This document shows, piece after piece, positions 31,081-40,947 of a stretch of DNA of 64,000 nucleotides. The stretch covers positions 2,728,001 to 2,792,000 of the forward strand of contig NZ_CP151842.1 of NCBI RefSeq assembly GCF_038452265.1, in the 5' to 3' direction. Position numbers and translations under genes: made by a program. Source of the DNA: Vibrio diazotrophicus (GTDB lineage: Bacteria; Pseudomonadota; Gammaproteobacteria; Enterobacterales; Vibrionaceae). The notes under the pieces were generated by a model. The model had not been told where the DNA came from. It did not search any database and worked only from the letters and a program-made list of their open reading frames with translations. Positions within the stretch are counted from its first letter, which is position 1, and each line of letters opens with the position of its first letter.

Positions 31081-32907
31081 ATGGCTATAAATAACCATCA
31101 GAGAATCAGTGTACCACGCTTACTCGCTCCAGTTGCATTAGCAATCACGTTAGCAGCTTGTTCGTCTAAACCTTCAGCACCTCAATATGTTGATATCACC
31201 GCTGAAGCGAACCAGCCGACGCAAAATTATCTTATGAAAGCTGATAGTAGTCAGGGTAGCTTGCAGAATGACTGGTTAATTATGGCCATGAAAGCCGCTA
31301 TCGCGAGTAACAACACAGAGCAAGCTCAATTACTCATTTATCGACTGTCAAAACAGAATCTTAGTGACGTTCAACAAGCCGAATGGCAAATGGGCAAAGC
31401 TCAGCTTTCGATGAATGCTGAACAGTACAGCCAAGCGTTAAATCAGCTTAATTTTAACACTCAATGGGCTTTAGCTGATTCGCAATGGGTTCAATACCAT
31501 CAAATGAGAGCAGATATTTTCACCGCGCTTGATCGCCCTTTTGACACGAGCCGCGAGTTGTCTGCACTGTATGGTCTGCTCCCGAACGATCAAGAAGAAG
31601 CCATTTCTGATCAAATCTGGGCTAATTTACAACGTTATTCAGGTCAAACTATCACTCAACTGACAGCGCAACCGGAAGAAGAAATTTTAGACGGCTGGTT
31701 ACAACTGGCTATCTACGTGAAGACGTTCGGCAACGATATCCCACAACTGAAGAACACCCTTGAGAAATGGCTGGCAGAAAATGCCGATCATCCGGCTGCA
31801 AAATATACGCCTAAATCGATTACCGACATCTTAAATCTCACTATCATCCAACCTGTAAACACTGCGCTATTGCTGCCGCTAACAGGGAAGTTTGATAAGC
31901 AAGCTCAGTTAATTCGTGACGGCTTCATCATGGCAATGATGAATGACGAAAAGCGTGAAGATAACGCGACACTTACCATCATCGATACCAACTCAGAGTC
32001 TTTAGAAACAATAAAAGCAAAAGTCCAAGAGAAACAGATTGATTTCATCGTTGGTCCTCTGCTTAAAGAAAATATCGCACAGATGCAGCAGCAACACGGA
32101 ACTGAAGATCGCATGATCCCAAGTCTTGCATTGAACATTCCAGATGAATTGATCGAAGGCACGGATATTTGTTACCTCGCACTGTCTCCGGAGCAGGAAG
32201 TGGCACAAGCGGCTAAACACCTCGCGGCTGAAGGTGCGCAATATCCTTTGATTCTTGCACCTCAAAGCAGTTATGGCGAACGCGTTGTTGAAGCTTTCAA
32301 TGATGAATGGCGTAAATACAGTAACAACAAAGTGGCTGTGAACCTGTTTGGTGACAAACGCCAGCTTCAACGCAATATAAACAATGTATTTGGTTTGCAA
32401 GATAGTCAGCAGAACATCGCTCAGATGGAAGGCTTACTCAACATTAAACTTGAGAGTCAGCCTCGTAGCCGTCGCGATATCGATGCAGTATACATAGTTG
32501 CAAGCAGTGATGAACTCACTCTGATTAAGCCATTTATTGAAGTAGCGATTAACCCGGACACTCGTCCACCAAAACTTTACTCGAATTCGAAAAGTAACGG
32601 CGGTGGTCGTCAGTATGAAGACTTAACTGGCGTCAGCTACAGTGATATTCCACTTCTTATTCATCCTCAGGCAGAAATCTCTGAGCAGATGGAGCGTTTG
32701 TGGCCTAAAGATTCAAACGCAGAGCGACGATTACAAGCTCTGGGTATGGATGCTTATCGTTTAATGGTTGAACTTCCACAAATGAAAACCGTCGAAGGAT
32801 ATACTATTGATGGTCAGACAGGTGTACTCAGCATTGATGGCCAATGTGTAGTACAACGCGAAATCAGTTGGGCAGAGCATGGCGCTACTTCTGAGCAAGC
32901 GCAGTAA
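31081..32907 (+). CDS. lpoA: Outer membrane lipoprotein LpoA, activator of PBP1a
   Basis: 608 residues. N-terminal lipoprotein signal with lipobox LAAC (Cys at residue 27 region: ALAITLAACSSKP). A TPR-like N domain (about 30-250) precedes a periplasmic-binding-protein-like C domain (about 258-600, starting TALLLPLTGKFDKQAQLIRDGF and containing IDFIVGPLLKENIAQ). LpoA reaches from the outer membrane to stimulate PBP1a transpeptidation. The end overlaps yraN by 29 bp, suggesting coupled translation. Confidence 0.93.
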   Translation: MAINNHQRISVPRLLAPVALAITLAACSSKPSAPQYVDITAEANQPTQNYLMKADSSQGSLQNDWLIMAMKAAIASNNTEQAQLLIYRLSKQNLSDVQQAEWQMGKAQLSMNAEQYSQALNQLNFNTQWALADSQWVQYHQMRADIFTALDRPFDTSRELSALYGLLPNDQEEAISDQIWANLQRYSGQTITQLTAQPEEEILDGWLQLAIYVKTFGNDIPQLKNTLEKWLAENADHPAAKYTPKSITDILNLTIIQPVNTALLLPLTGKFDKQAQLIRDGFIMAMMNDEKREDNATLTIIDTNSESLETIKAKVQEKQIDFIVGPLLKENIAQMQQQHGTEDRMIPSLALNIPDELIEGTDICYLALSPEQEVAQAAKHLAAEGAQYPLILAPQSSYGERVVEAFNDEWRKYSNNKVAVNLFGDKRQLQRNINNVFGLQDSQQNIAQMEGLLNIKLESQPRSRRDIDAVYIVASSDELTLIKPFIEVAINPDTRPPKLYSNSKSNGGGRQYEDLTGVSYSDIPLLIHPQAEISEQMERLWPKDSNAERRLQALGMDAYRLMVELPQMKTVEGYTIDGQTGVLSIDGQCVVQREISWAEHGATSEQAQ

Positions 32908-33250
32908 AGGCCAACAGTTTGAACAGATGGCGGCAGAATATCTACGCCGCCAAGGTTTATCTCTAATAGATAAGAACTTCCTTGCCCGAGGTGGTGAGTT
33001 AGACCTAATAATGAGAGAAAACAACACCATAGTTTTTGTCGAAGTTAAGTATCGCAACAGTCAGGCTTATGGTCACGCAGCGGAAAGTGTGACCCGACAG
33101 AAACAGCACCGCTTGATCAAAGCGGCCAATTGGTGGATGCTCAAGCAAGGCTTAAACGCCGACGCTACAGATTTTAGATTTGATGTGGTCGCCATCCATA
33201 GTAATGGTAGTCATATCGAGTGGATAAAAAACGCAATTACCGAAGGATAA
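32879..33250 (+). CDS. yraN: YraN family endonuclease-like protein (UPF0102)
   Basis: 123 residues. Restriction-endonuclease-like fold: KGQQFEQMAAEYLRRQGLSLIDKNF, then GGELDLIMRENNTIVFVEVKYRN, where the Asp and the EVK triad residues look like a PD-(D/E)XK site, then VTRQKQHRLIKAANWW. Cellular function is not established. The ATG at 32879 lies inside the end of lpoA, as in other enterobacteria and vibrios; diaA follows after 3 bp. Confidence 0.92.
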   Translation: MALLLSKRSKGQQFEQMAAEYLRRQGLSLIDKNFLARGGELDLIMRENNTIVFVEVKYRNSQAYGHAAESVTRQKQHRLIKAANWWMLKQGLNADATDFRFDVVAIHSNGSHIEWIKNAITEG

Positions 33251-33844
<594 letters not shown>

Positions 33845-33860
33845 CAGTAGAAGGTTTGTT

Positions 33861-34433
33861 ATGAAGTCTCTCCGCCTAGCTTTAATGTTAAGTGCCACAA
33901 TGAGTTTGTCAGGGTGTGCCGGGTTATTTATCGCAGGCGCTGCTACAACCGCGAATTTGGTCACAGATCCTCGAACGACACAGCAGATTTGGAACGATAA
34001 CCAAATTGAGTTTGAAGTAGCAGGTCTTGGTAACAAACCCCCTTACAGAGGCGCAGCTCGATTTGTCGCTAGTTCATATCAAGGAACCGTCGTTCTTCTC
34101 GGCCAAGCGAGAAACACCGAACTGCTAGACCAATTTATTACCCAAGCACAGAAAGTCAAAGGCGTTAAAGAGCTGCATAATCAGGTCAAAATTGCTGAGC
34201 CTTTGTCTGTGAGTGCAATAAGTAACGACAGTTGGATAACAACCAAAGTAAAATCAGCACTACTCGCAGATTCCGACCTTAACGGTACAAAGATTAAAGT
34301 GATTACAGAAGCCAAAGAAGTGTATTTGTTTGGCTATGTCTCTCATGAGCATGCGGATAAAGCGACAGAAATAGCCCGTAACATCTCTGGCGTAAAACAG
34401 GTCATCAGAGCCTTCGAATATGGCACTGAGTAA
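33861..34433 (+). CDS. dolP: Outer membrane lipoprotein DolP (YraP), two BON domains
   Basis: 190 residues from ATG at 33861 (17 bp after diaA, preceded by AGAAGG). Lipobox LSGC ends the signal peptide near residue 19. Two BON domains follow (about 45-115 and 122-190), each with the central V-x-G pattern (GTVVLLGQARN, KEVYLFGYVSH). DolP binds anionic phospholipids at division sites and supports BAM and amidase activity in E. coli. Confidence 0.92.
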   Translation: MKSLRLALMLSATMSLSGCAGLFIAGAATTANLVTDPRTTQQIWNDNQIEFEVAGLGNKPPYRGAARFVASSYQGTVVLLGQARNTELLDQFITQAQKVKGVKELHNQVKIAEPLSVSAISNDSWITTKVKSALLADSDLNGTKIKVITEAKEVYLFGYVSHEHADKATEIARNISGVKQVIRAFEYGTE

Positions 34434-34459
34434 GAGCAAATAAATCTCATAAAGAAAAA

Positions 34460-34476
34460 GCAGCTCATTGAGCTGC
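34460..34476. terminator. Bidirectional terminator between dolP and sspB
   Basis: GCAGCTC, ATT, GAGCTGC with an A-tract on the left (AAAAA) and TTTTTAG on the right. It serves dolP (plus) and sspB (minus). Confidence 0.88.
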
Positions 34477-34500
34477 TTTTTAGTATTACTTCACGACTTG

Positions 34501-34980
34501 TTACTTCACAACACGCAAACTTGGTTTGCCTTTTGGACGAGGTGGCTCATCATCTGAAGGGCCATCATCAACAGAAGTTTCAACTTCGATGTTTTCGTCT
34601 GTCACATCTTCCACAATCATATCTGAATCAAGTTCTTGCTCGTAAGCAGGCTCTGGATCAAACATGGTTCCGGCACCGTTTTCACGAGCATATATTGCTT
34701 GTACGGCATACAACGGAACAACAACAACTTGTGGTCGGCCGCCAAAACGAGCATTAAACGTAACTTCATCGTTACCCAGCTCTAAGTTACCGACAGCACG
34801 AGGTGCCACATTGAGGATGATTTGCCCATCTTGTACGTATTCCATTGGAACTCGAACGCCACGCATCGTCGCGTCTACAACAAGATGAGGAGTCAAATCG
34901 TTTTCTAGCAACCAATCATAAAATGCTCGCAGCATATATGGTCGGCGAGGTGTCATTTGATCAATATCCATCAAATACAA
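34501..34980 (-). CDS. sspB: ClpXP adaptor SspB (stringent starvation protein B)
   Basis: 159 residues. The ssrA-tag-binding domain occupies about residues 5-110 (MTPRRPYMLRAFYDWLLEND, ILNVAPRAVGNLELGNDEVTFNARFGG). An acidic flexible linker leads to the C-terminal ClpX-docking peptide LRVVK at the very end. SspB hands ssrA-tagged and other substrates, including RseA fragments, to ClpXP; degS, also in this window, starts that RseA pathway. It is 3 bp after sspA. Confidence 0.95.
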   Translation of the reverse strand: MYLMDIDQMTPRRPYMLRAFYDWLLENDLTPHLVVDATMRGVRVPMEYVQDGQIILNVAPRAVGNLELGNDEVTFNARFGGRPQVVVVPLYAVQAIYARENGAGTMFDPEPAYEQELDSDMIVEDVTDENIEVETSVDDGPSDDEPPRPKGKPSLRVVK

Positions 34981-34983
34981 CCA

Positions 34984-35619
34984 TTAACGAGCAAGACGCA
35001 TCTCGCGTTCTGCTTCAGTTAGAGAAGCTAGGAATGAATCGCGTTCAAATACACGGTTCATATAAACTTTAAGCTCTTTTGAACCTGGGCCAACTAGTTC
35101 GATGCCCAGAACTGGTAGACGCCATAATAGCGGTGCTAAGTAACAATCAATTAGGCTGAACTCTTCACTCATGAAGTATTCATATTCAGCAAACACTGGT
35201 GCTAGAGTTAGCAAGTCGTTACGTAGTTTGTTACGTGCAGATTCCGCTTCTTCACCCTTGCCATTTACGACTTTCTCAGCAAGTGAATACCAGTTTCTTT
35301 CGATACGATAGATCATCAAACGGCTATTACCACGAGCAACCGGATATACAGGCATTAGTGGTGGATGCGGAAAACGTTCATCAAGGTATTCCATGATGAT
35401 TTTTGAATCATAAAGCGCAAGCTCACGATCGACTAAAGTAGGTACCGTTTTGTATGGGTTAAGCTCAACTAGATCAGCTGGTAGGTTATCTTCATCAACC
35501 AACTCAACCTCAACACTGACACCTTTTTCAGCCAGCACAATACGAACCTGATGGCTATACATATCAGATGCACTTGAAAATAGAGTCATCACAGAACGTT
35601 TATTGGCAGCTACAGCCAT
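34984..35619 (-). CDS. sspA: Stringent starvation protein A (RNA polymerase-associated)
   Basis: 211 residues from ATG at 35619, which has GGAGGG seven bases upstream. A GST-like fold without need for catalysis: N-terminal thioredoxin-like domain (MTLFSSASDMYSHQVRIVLAEKGV, NPYKTVPTLVDRELALYDSKIIMEYLDERFPHPPL) and all-helical C-domain. SspA binds RNA polymerase and aids acid and stationary-phase survival in E. coli. Operon with sspB. Confidence 0.95.
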   Translation of the reverse strand: MAVAANKRSVMTLFSSASDMYSHQVRIVLAEKGVSVEVELVDEDNLPADLVELNPYKTVPTLVDRELALYDSKIIMEYLDERFPHPPLMPVYPVARGNSRLMIYRIERNWYSLAEKVVNGKGEEAESARNKLRNDLLTLAPVFAEYEYFMSEEFSLIDCYLAPLLWRLPVLGIELVGPGSKELKVYMNRVFERDSFLASLTEAEREMRLAR

Positions 35620-35654
35620 GGAGCCCTCCAGCACACTTACACAGACACAAAAAA

Positions 35655-35677
35655 CAATGGAGGCTAAGCCCCCATTG
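35655..35677 (-). terminator. petABC terminator
   Basis: On the minus strand CAATGGGGGC, TTA, GCCTCCATTG (10-bp stem with one G-U pair) followed by TTTTTTG, about 40 bp after the petC stop and before the sspA start. Confidence 0.88.
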
Positions 35678-35718
35678 CAGAATTAAATACTAGGATTTAG
35701 CGCGGTATAATAGCACAA

Positions 35719-36456
35719 TTAGTGCACATCACGCCAATATTCTTTCTTAAGTGCTACGACTACGATAGTGAACACAACTAAGAATGCGAATACCCACCAA
35801 CCCATAGCTTGGCGTTCCAATTTAACAGGTTCACCCGAGTACTCTAAGAAGTTAACCAAATCCAGAACGGCTTGGTCAAACTCGCCAGTACTTAGCTCAC
35901 CGTTACCTTGAGACTTAGTACCAACCACAACCTTAACTTCTTCACCATCGACTACATGAGTATCGAAGATAGGTTCCGGTGTACCTTGCAGCTCTTCAAG
36001 CACATGTGGCATACCAACGCTTGGGAAAACTATATTGTTTACACCAAATGGGCGACTTGGGTCCGCATAGAATGAACGCAAATAGGTATACAGCCAATCA
36101 GCACCACGTACACGTGCGACTAATGTCAAATCTGGCGGTGGAGCACCAAACCATTTCGCAGCGGATTTGTCAGGAATCGCATTCTCCATCAACTCACCAA
36201 TCTTAGAGGTAGGGTTGAAAATAAGATTCTCTTTCATTAAATCTGCTGGAATACCTAGGTCATTAGCAACACGCTCATAACGTTGGTATTGCGTTGAGTG
36301 ACAACCAAAGCAGTAGTTCATGAATAACTTGGCACCACGTTGCAATGACGCCTGATCAGATAAATCATTCTCTGCTTTATCTAAATGTACATTTCCACCT
36401 GCTGCCATCACCATCGAAGGCAACAATGCAAACAAAATTACAATCCATTTCTTCAT
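35719..36456 (-). CDS. petC: Cytochrome c1 (bc1 complex)
   Basis: 245 residues. Sec signal peptide (residues 1-18), covalent heme site CFGCH (Cys49, Cys52, His53), a likely axial methionine in the FPSVGMPHVLEELQG region, and a C-terminal membrane anchor (about 222-238, GWWVFAFLVVFTIVVVAL). It passes electrons from the Rieske protein to soluble cytochromes. Start overlaps the petB stop by 4 bp. Confidence 0.95.
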   Translation of the reverse strand: MKKWIVILFALLPSMVMAAGGNVHLDKAENDLSDQASLQRGAKLFMNYCFGCHSTQYQRYERVANDLGIPADLMKENLIFNPTSKIGELMENAIPDKSAAKWFGAPPPDLTLVARVRGADWLYTYLRSFYADPSRPFGVNNIVFPSVGMPHVLEELQGTPEPIFDTHVVDGEEVKVVVGTKSQGNGELSTGEFDQAVLDLVNFLEYSGEPVKLERQAMGWWVFAFLVVFTIVVVALKKEYWRDVH

Positions 36457-37718
36457 TTGAATGTCACCCTCTTTGGTAGTGGCTTGGTTGCTTCATTTTT
36501 GCTGTAGAAGAACAGCAATACGAAGAACATGAAGTAACCTAAACTAAAGATTCGAGCTAGTAAGGTATAAGTTGGCGTCGCTGGTAGCGCCCCAAGGATA
36601 CCTAAAGCAATGAAACAAATGGTGAATTGAATAATGTTGATTAAATGCAACTTACTGCGGTAGCGGTAAGAACGAACTTTACAACGATCCAACCAAGGCA
36701 ATAGGAATAGCACGACAATCGATGCACCCATCGCAACAACACCAATTAGCTTATCCGGAACTGCACGCAAAATCGCATAGAACGGAGTGAAGTACCAAAC
36801 TGGCGCGATGTGCGCTGGTGTTTTCAGTGGGTTTGCTGCTTCAAAGTTAGGCGGCTCAAGGAAGTATCCACCCATTTCTGGGTTGAAGAACAACACATAG
36901 CTGAACAAGAACAAGAAGCCAGCAACACCTACCATATCTTTTACCGTTCCATAAGGATGGAAAGGAATAGAATCGATAATGTCGTATTTCTTCGAGTAGT
37001 AATCGTGGAACTTGAACTGTGATTGGTAATCGTCACCCATAGAGCCTTTTGGCAGTTTAGTTTCGATACCATCAGGGTTGTTTGAACCCACTTCATGCAG
37101 AGCAAGAATGTGCAGCACAATCAACAGGAGTAACACGATTGGTAAAGCGATTACGTGTAGGGCGAAGAAACGGTTCAACGTTGCACCAGAGATAACGTAG
37201 TCACCACGAATCCATAGTGTTAAGTCATCACCGATTACAGGAATCGCACCAAACAGAGAAATGATTACCTGTGCACCCCAGTAAGACATTTGTCCCCAAG
37301 GTAGCAAGTAACCCATAAACGCTTCAGCCATCAGCACTAAGAAAATTAGCATGCCGAACAACCAAAGAAGTTCACGAGGCTTTTGGTATGAACCGTAGAT
37401 TAGGCCACGGAACATATGCAGATACACAACCACGAAGAATGCAGAAGCGCCCGTTGAGTGCATATAACGTAGCAACCAACCGAACTCCACATCACGCATG
37501 ATGTATTCAACAGAAGCAAAGGCACCTTCACCAGAAGGAACGTAGTTCATCGTCAACCAAATGCCCGTTAGGATCTGGTTTACAAGCACCAGCATCGCCA
37601 AGGAACCAAAAAGGTACCAAAAGTTGAAGTTCTTCGGCATTGGATATTCAGAAAGGTGCTTTTTATACGCGTTCATCGCGGGTAGACGTTTTTCTACCCA
37701 ATCAAGTAGAGCTTGCAT
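36453..37718 (-). CDS. petB: Cytochrome b (bc1 complex)
   Basis: 421 residues, about eight or nine membrane helices. Full-length cytochrome b with Qo motifs WGAQVIISLFGAIPVIGDDL and a PEW-loop counterpart HIAPVWYFTPFYAILRAVPDKLIG. Heme-ligand histidines lie in MRYMHSTGASAFFVVVYLHMFR and FFALHVIALPIVLLLLIVLHI. Translationally coupled to petA (1-bp overlap) and petC (4-bp overlap). Confidence 0.96.
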   Translation of the reverse strand: MQALLDWVEKRLPAMNAYKKHLSEYPMPKNFNFWYLFGSLAMLVLVNQILTGIWLTMNYVPSGEGAFASVEYIMRDVEFGWLLRYMHSTGASAFFVVVYLHMFRGLIYGSYQKPRELLWLFGMLIFLVLMAEAFMGYLLPWGQMSYWGAQVIISLFGAIPVIGDDLTLWIRGDYVISGATLNRFFALHVIALPIVLLLLIVLHILALHEVGSNNPDGIETKLPKGSMGDDYQSQFKFHDYYSKKYDIIDSIPFHPYGTVKDMVGVAGFLFLFSYVLFFNPEMGGYFLEPPNFEAANPLKTPAHIAPVWYFTPFYAILRAVPDKLIGVVAMGASIVVLFLLPWLDRCKVRSYRYRSKLHLINIIQFTICFIALGILGALPATPTYTLLARIFSLGYFMFFVLLFFYSKNEATKPLPKRVTFK

Positions 37719-38311
37719 TATGCCTCCCCTGTTTCATCGAGACCGATGACAATTCTTGTATCGCTTAAATACATATGCTTCGGAATGACCAGGTTCAGTG
37801 GTGCAGGAACGCCCTGGAACACTCGTCCAGCCATATCAAACTTCGAACCGTGGCAAGGACAGAAGAAACCTGACTTAACGCCTTGGACTTGCTCGCTGAA
37901 AGAATCTGGCAAATAGCTTGGTGAACAACCTAAGTGCGTACAGATACCCACAGCGATGAAATATTCAGGCTTAATTGAGCGATAAGTGTTTTGAGCGTAA
38001 TCCGGCTGCTGCTCTTCACCAGAGTTCGGATCACGTAATTGATTGTCGTGCTCTTTAAGAGCGTCAACGATTACTTGCGAACGACGAACAACCCATACAG
38101 GTTTACCTCGCCACTCAACGCGAACCATTTGCCCTTCCTCGAGTTTGCTTACATCAACCTCGACAGGGGCGCCGGCCGCTTTTGCTTTCGCACTTGGGTT
38201 CCAAGATTTTATAAAAGGTACAGCAACTGCCGCCGCTCCTAACCCACCGACAACCGCAGTTGTCGCAGTTAAGAAACGTCTGCGACTGTTGTTCAAAGGC
38301 GCATTGCTCAT
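37718..38311 (-). CDS. petA: Ubiquinol-cytochrome c reductase Rieske iron-sulfur subunit
   Basis: 197 residues. A twin-arginine-type N-terminus (SRRRFLT) and uncleaved membrane helix (about 15-35) precede the Rieske domain. The [2Fe-2S] ligands are in CTHLGC (Cys124, His126, Cys129) and CPCHG (Cys151, Cys153, His154). First gene of petABC; a good promoter lies 95-125 bp upstream. Confidence 0.96.
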   Translation of the reverse strand: MSNAPLNNSRRRFLTATTAVVGGLGAAAVAVPFIKSWNPSAKAKAAGAPVEVDVSKLEEGQMVRVEWRGKPVWVVRRSQVIVDALKEHDNQLRDPNSGEEQQPDYAQNTYRSIKPEYFIAVGICTHLGCSPSYLPDSFSEQVQGVKSGFFCPCHGSKFDMAGRVFQGVPAPLNLVIPKHMYLSDTRIVIGLDETGEA

Positions 38312-38565
38312 CCAGACATTCTCCCATTTGCTCCTTGTGGATTGCTTTTATTCCGCTTAAGAGCATGGCTAACAAAATACTAATTTAGTTGTATTTATTT
38401 GACGGCAAATGATAAATAAAACCCTACTTTTTGACAAGATAAAGCTACCTTTTTGTAACATTCGTGAAGCAAACCCTAAGTTGCGTCACAAAAGGGAGTA
38501 AGGCTGTAAAAGTTTCGGAAGTGATTATTGATAAATGAAATTTTTCATAAGAGAAGAAAAACAAA
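38312..38565. other. Intergenic region between petA and the rpsI terminator
   Basis: No gene. It holds the petABC promoter (38409-38437) and about 125 bp of AT-rich sequence upstream of it. Nothing else recognised. Confidence 0.5.
38409..38437 (-). promoter_or_regulatory. Promoter of petABC
   Basis: On the minus strand -35 TTGTCA (38432-38437), 17-bp spacer, -10 TATCAT (38409-38414), giving a leader of about 90 nt before petA. Confidence 0.65.
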
Positions 38566-38587
38566 AAGCCCGGCGTAAGCCGAGCTT
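38566..38587 (-). terminator. rplM-rpsI terminator
   Basis: AAGCTCGGC, TTAC, GCCGGGCTT on the minus strand: a 9-bp stem whose G-U pair is a mismatch (C-A) on the other strand, followed by TTTTTG. This supports use on the minus strand. Confidence 0.9.
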
Positions 38588-38643
38588 TTTTTTGTCCCAA
38601 TCCAGTAAAACTGGACCAACGAACATCTTCCAATAAAGAAAGA

Positions 38644-39036
38644 TTAACGTTTTGAGAACTGTGGACGACGACGTGCTTTACGTAGACCAACTTTCTTACG
38701 TTCAACGCAACGAGCGTCACGAGTAACGTAGCCAGCCGCACGTAGTGCAGGACGTAGTGATTCATCGTATTCCATAAGAGCGCGAGTGATACCGTGACGG
38801 ATAGCACCTGCTTGACCAGAAATACCGCCACCTTTAACAGTGATGTATAGATCTAGTTTCTCTACCATCTCAACTAGCTCAAGAGGTTGTTTAACAACCA
38901 TGCGAGAAGTTGGACGACCGAAGTATTCATCAAGGCTACGCTTGTTGATTACGATGTTGCCGCTGCCTGGTTTAATAAAAACGCGTGCAGCTGAGCTTTT
39001 GCGACGGCCAGTGCCGTAGTATTGATTCTCTGCCAT
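38644..39036 (-). CDS. rpsI: 30S ribosomal protein S9
   Basis: 130 residues from ATG at 39036 (GGGGA upstream). [20 protein letters not shown] at the N-terminus and the basic tail [17 protein letters not shown], which reaches the P-site tRNA in the ribosome, are typical of uS9. Co-transcribed with rplM, 15 bp downstream. Confidence 0.98.
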   Translation of the reverse strand: MAENQYYGTGRRKSSAARVFIKPGSGNIVINKRSLDEYFGRPTSRMVVKQPLELVEMVEKLDLYITVKGGGISGQAGAIRHGITRALMEYDESLRPALRAAGYVTRDARCVERKKVGLRKARRRPQFSKR

Positions 39037-39051
39037 TTCCGATATCCCCAA

Positions 39052-39480
39052 TTAGATGTCTAGTACTTTAGGTTGTTGAGCAGCGTGGTTGTGCTCAGCG
39101 CCTGCGTAAACTTTAAGCTTACGGTACATAGCACGGCCTAGAGGACCTTTTGGAAGCATACCTTTAACCGCTAGCTCAAGTACCATCTCAGGCTTACGCT
39201 CGATCAGCTTCTCGAAGCTGAAAGATTTTAGGCCACCTGGGAATTCAGTGTGACGGTAGTACATTTTGTCTTTAGCTTTGTTACCAGTTACAGCAACTTT
39301 CTCCGCGTTAACAACGATGATGTAATCACCAGTGTCTACGTGTGGAGTGTATTCAGCTTTGTGCTTGCCACGTAGGCGAGATGCAATTTCACTTGCTAGA
39401 CGGCCTAGAGTTTTACCTTCAGCGTCTACAACATACCAGTCGCGTTTTACAGTTTCTGGTTTAGCAACGAATGTTTTCAT
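39052..39480 (-). CDS. rplM: 50S ribosomal protein L13
   Basis: 142 residues, full length: [20 protein letters not shown], then [20 protein letters not shown] and [24 protein letters not shown]. uL13 binds 23S rRNA early and, in E. coli, represses its own operon by binding the mRNA leader. A structured 5' leader of about 130 nt precedes it here. Confidence 0.98.
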   Translation of the reverse strand: MKTFVAKPETVKRDWYVVDAEGKTLGRLASEIASRLRGKHKAEYTPHVDTGDYIIVVNAEKVAVTGNKAKDKMYYRHTEFPGGLKSFSFEKLIERKPEMVLELAVKGMLPKGPLGRAMYRKLKVYAGAEHNHAAQQPKVLDI

Positions 39481-39622
39481 GCTAATAATAACCCGTTAAT
39501 TAAAATTTACACTTAAAGGAGCAAATTGCTCCCACTGTCTAAGAGCCCAGACAACACCCCTTCGAGTGGGTGGTACTCCCGGCCTAAAAAGACCTGCAGT
39601 AACGGTGGGTCGCAGGATTATA
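39481..39622 (-). promoter_or_regulatory. rplM-rpsI promoter and structured mRNA leader
   Basis: A perfect -10 TATAAT (39617-39622, minus strand) sits about 140 bp upstream of rplM; the -35 is weak. The transcribed leader carries a stem GGGAGCAA/TTTGCTCC (39516-39533 region) close to the start codon. E. coli uL13 represses rplM-rpsI translation through its leader; a similar role here is inferred from position only. Confidence 0.5.
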
Positions 39623-39692
39623 AAGAAGAGTGAAGGAAAAATCACCTCTTTTTATACAAAAAAGTCATTTTTCCTTATCAATTTGGTAAGGC

Positions 39693-40796
39693 TTACGCTA
39701 AGTGTTCCTGAGCTAGGTAATCATGGCTTTGCATCTCGATTAAACGAGACTGACAACGCTTAAATTCAAACTCCAACTGACCTTGTGTATAGAGCTGTTC
39801 TAACGGTACTTCAGCTGAAATAATAAGCTTCACATTCCGCTCATAAAACTCATCAACCAACGCAATAAAGCGTCTCGCCGCATCTTCAATGGTACGATCC
39901 ATCTGTTTAACTTCAGCGAGTAAAACCGTGTGGTAGAGTTTTGACAGCTCAATATAATCATTCTGACTCCGAGCCGTCTGACACAGTTGCTCAAATGACG
40001 CATAGAGTAAACCGTCGTTAGCTTCAATCACATCAATAGTGCGGTGGTTAATCTCTATCTGATGCTGTTTCGGTTTTTCGCTTCCAGCAAGTTGTTCATA
40101 GTATTTGTTCAAGTTCTCAGAAGCTTTAGCATCGAGCGGATAATGATAAATTTCCGCTTGTTGCAATGTTCTTAGACGGTAATCCACACCACTATCAACA
40201 TTTAAGATATGACAGTATTTTTCAATCAGAGCGATAGCGGGTAAGAAACGAGCACGCTGCAAACCATTTCTATATAGGTCATGAGGCGGAATATTAGACG
40301 TTGCAACCAAAACAACACCGCGCTGGAACAGGGCTTGAAATAACGTTCCTAAAATCATTGCATCTGTAATATCAGATACAAAAAACTCATCAAAACAGAT
40401 AATCACGGCTTCTTTACTGAATTTATCAGCAATAAGCTCAAGTGGATCGCTGACATGATCAAGAAGTTTTAATTCATCATGTACCCGATACATAAAGCGA
40501 TGGAAATGAACCCGCATTTTTTTATCTGTTGGCAAAGCATCAAAAAACGTATCCATCAAATACGTTTTACCGCGCCCTACTCCCCCCCAAAAATACAAAC
40601 CCTTAGGAAGTTCAGGTTTCTCTTCTTTCTTTCCCAGTAGTTTTTGCCAACGAGATGGTTTGACCACTGGTGTATTCAGGTAATCAATTAACTGATGATA
40701 AAGGTCATCCAGCGCATTCACAGCCATAGCTTGCGCTTCATCTTGTTGAAAATCCGACCTTTTTAAATCTTGTTCGTATCGTTGCTTCGGAGTCAT
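39693..40796 (-). CDS. zapE: Cell division ATPase ZapE (AFG1 family)
   Basis: 367 residues. AFG1-like P-loop ATPase with Walker A GGVGRGKT (71-78), Walker B VIICFDEFFVSDITDAMILG, and the family stretch VVLVATSNIPPHDLYRNGLQRARFLPAI. ZapE joins the Z ring under stress in E. coli and destabilises FtsZ bundles. Divergent from zapG, as in E. coli zapE/zapG. Confidence 0.94.
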   Translation of the reverse strand: MTPKQRYEQDLKRSDFQQDEAQAMAVNALDDLYHQLIDYLNTPVVKPSRWQKLLGKKEEKPELPKGLYFWGGVGRGKTYLMDTFFDALPTDKKMRVHFHRFMYRVHDELKLLDHVSDPLELIADKFSKEAVIICFDEFFVSDITDAMILGTLFQALFQRGVVLVATSNIPPHDLYRNGLQRARFLPAIALIEKYCHILNVDSGVDYRLRTLQQAEIYHYPLDAKASENLNKYYEQLAGSEKPKQHQIEINHRTIDVIEANDGLLYASFEQLCQTARSQNDYIELSKLYHTVLLAEVKQMDRTIEDAARRFIALVDEFYERNVKLIISAEVPLEQLYTQGQLEFEFKRCQSRLIEMQSHDYLAQEHLA

Positions 40797-40947
40797 GACT
40801 ATCTGCTCAAAGAAAGAGGGGAAGAAACTGCAATGTAGAGCACATGCTTTTTGCTTTATCCATTCGGGGAGTCATAGTACCATGAGACATACGCATGTGT
40901 AACCAGCTGGTAAAAAACATGTTAAATAACAACAATAAGGAGCTGTT

